Shown here: positions 15,371 to 15,692 of the stretch, one piece after another | Layout: every line of letters starts with the position of its first letter | Numbering within the stretch: the stretch's first letter is position 1 | Assembly (NCBI GenBank): GCA_030594025.1 | Contig: JAUVFY010000014.1 | Coordinates: 1-15,692, forward strand | Direction: 5' to 3' | DNA: 15,692 nt | Origin: Deltaproteobacteria bacterium | GTDB taxonomy: Bacteria; Desulfobacterota; GWC2-55-46; JAUVFY01 | Made by a program: the position numbers and the translations under genes | The notes under the pieces: generated by a model | Database searches by the model: none | What the model was told of the DNA's origin: nothing | What the model saw: the letters and a program-made list of their open reading frames with translations, nothing else

Positions 15371-15399
15371 TTGACAAAAGGCCGGTTAATACTTATATT
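15371..15399 (+). promoter_or_regulatory. Strong sigma-70 promoter for the rightmost gene
   Basis: A perfect -35 TTGACA (15371-15376), a 17-base spacer and a -10 TATATT (15394-15399, five of six) precede the gene at 15423. The predicted start near 15406 leaves a leader of about 17 bases, which holds the GAGG ribosome site. This is the best promoter match in the window. Confidence 0.75.
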
Positions 15400-15422
15400 T
15401 GTAAAAACTGCGAGGCCTGCCA

Positions 15423-15692
15423 ATGAGTAAAGTCCCCTCAGAAATGATAGAAAAGTCCATCCAGGAGCTCCTCGGGGAGCGTTTTGTCCATAATCTTTCT
15501 TCCCTCATATATAACAGTATTTCAACCCTGTGGCATATAGACGACGAGTGCGAGGAGCACCTGTCCAGTATTTCTGCCAAGGTAATAAGCGCCCTATTCT
15601 GTCTGGAATGCCTCTCACACATAGACACCCTTTTAAAAAAGAAGCTTAAGATCAAAGACCTCACGGACAGGGAGCTCACCAACACGAAAAAA
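15423..15692 (+). CDS. Unrecognised protein, N-terminal 90 residues (runs off right edge)
   Basis: The only plus-strand gene in the window. I do not recognise it. An open frame of 90 codons runs from the ATG at 15423 to the edge without a stop. GAGG lies 7 bases before the ATG, and a near-consensus promoter precedes it. Its codon choice (ATA, AGG, CTC, GAG, AAG) matches the neighbouring genes, which favours it over the open frame on the opposite strand. The protein begins MSKVPSEMIEKSIQELLGE and looks mostly helical and charged, with no signal peptide. Cys43, His46, Cys60, Cys63 and His66 (C-x2-H, then C-x2-C-x2-H) could be metal ligands, but this is only a visible pattern. It ends in the window with a lysine-rich stretch, so a further domain may follow. 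Confidence 0.65.
   Translation, partial: MSKVPSEMIEKSIQELLGERFVHNLSSLIYNSISTLWHIDDECEEHLSSISAKVISALFCLECLSHIDTLLKKKLKIKDLTDRELTNTKK

Noticed and set aside
15386..15685. Minus-strand open frame of 99 codons opposite the rightmost gene
   Set aside because: It has Ser/Arg-rich shadow-like composition and it overlaps the promoter and ribosome site of the plus-strand gene, whose codon use fits the neighbours.

Overview
The window is a compact stretch of bacterial chromosome. All recognisable genes except the last lie on the minus strand, with short gaps or start/stop overlaps between them. A Gram-negative, deep-branching bacterium of the Nitrospirota/Desulfobacterota kind is the best fit. The reasons are an NtrY/NtrX sigma-54 circuit next to a DUF4390 exported protein, an archaeal-type S-adenosylmethionine synthetase, a QueH-type epoxyqueuosine reductase, a PflX-like radical SAM protein, and heavy use of AGG and ATA codons. 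The phylum is inference; no rRNA or other decisive marker is present. No tRNA, rRNA, CRISPR array, insertion sequence or phage gene was seen, and no gene-free stretch exceeds 300 bases.

Reading in the direction of transcription (right to left). (a) 15423-15692, plus strand: start of an unrecognised gene behind a near-consensus sigma-70 promoter. It diverges from (b) 15205-11003: a secreted DUF4390 protein, the membrane histidine kinase NtrY and the sigma-54 activator NtrX (ATGA overlap). (c) 10827-9428: a second NtrC-family activator, interrupted by a one-base frameshift in a C-run. (d) 9380-6432: yebC-ruvC-ruvA-ruvB, the classic Holliday-junction cluster. (e) 6341-4181: queH, archaeal-type metK (GTGA overlap with queH) and a short DksA-like zinc-finger protein. 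(f) 4134-2596: a PflX-like radical SAM protein and a Nudix hydrolase. (g) 2501-1: purL and the 5' end of purF, which runs off the left edge.

How they fit together: NtrY would sense an envelope or nitrogen/redox-type signal and phosphorylate NtrX, and possibly the second activator, to drive sigma-54 promoters. RuvABC branch-migrate and resolve Holliday junctions. MetK makes the AdoMet used by the radical SAM protein and, in queuosine synthesis, by QueA; QueH carries out the last queuosine step. PurL and PurF are steps of de novo purine synthesis; the PurQ and PurS partners that this small-type PurL needs are not in view.

Most of the window is ordinary housekeeping. The points most worth a second look are the frameshifted activator, the translationally coupled queH/archaeal-type metK pair, the changed coiled-coil tip of the DksA-like protein, a long hairpin after ntrX, and the divergent promoter region serving the unknown right-hand gene.
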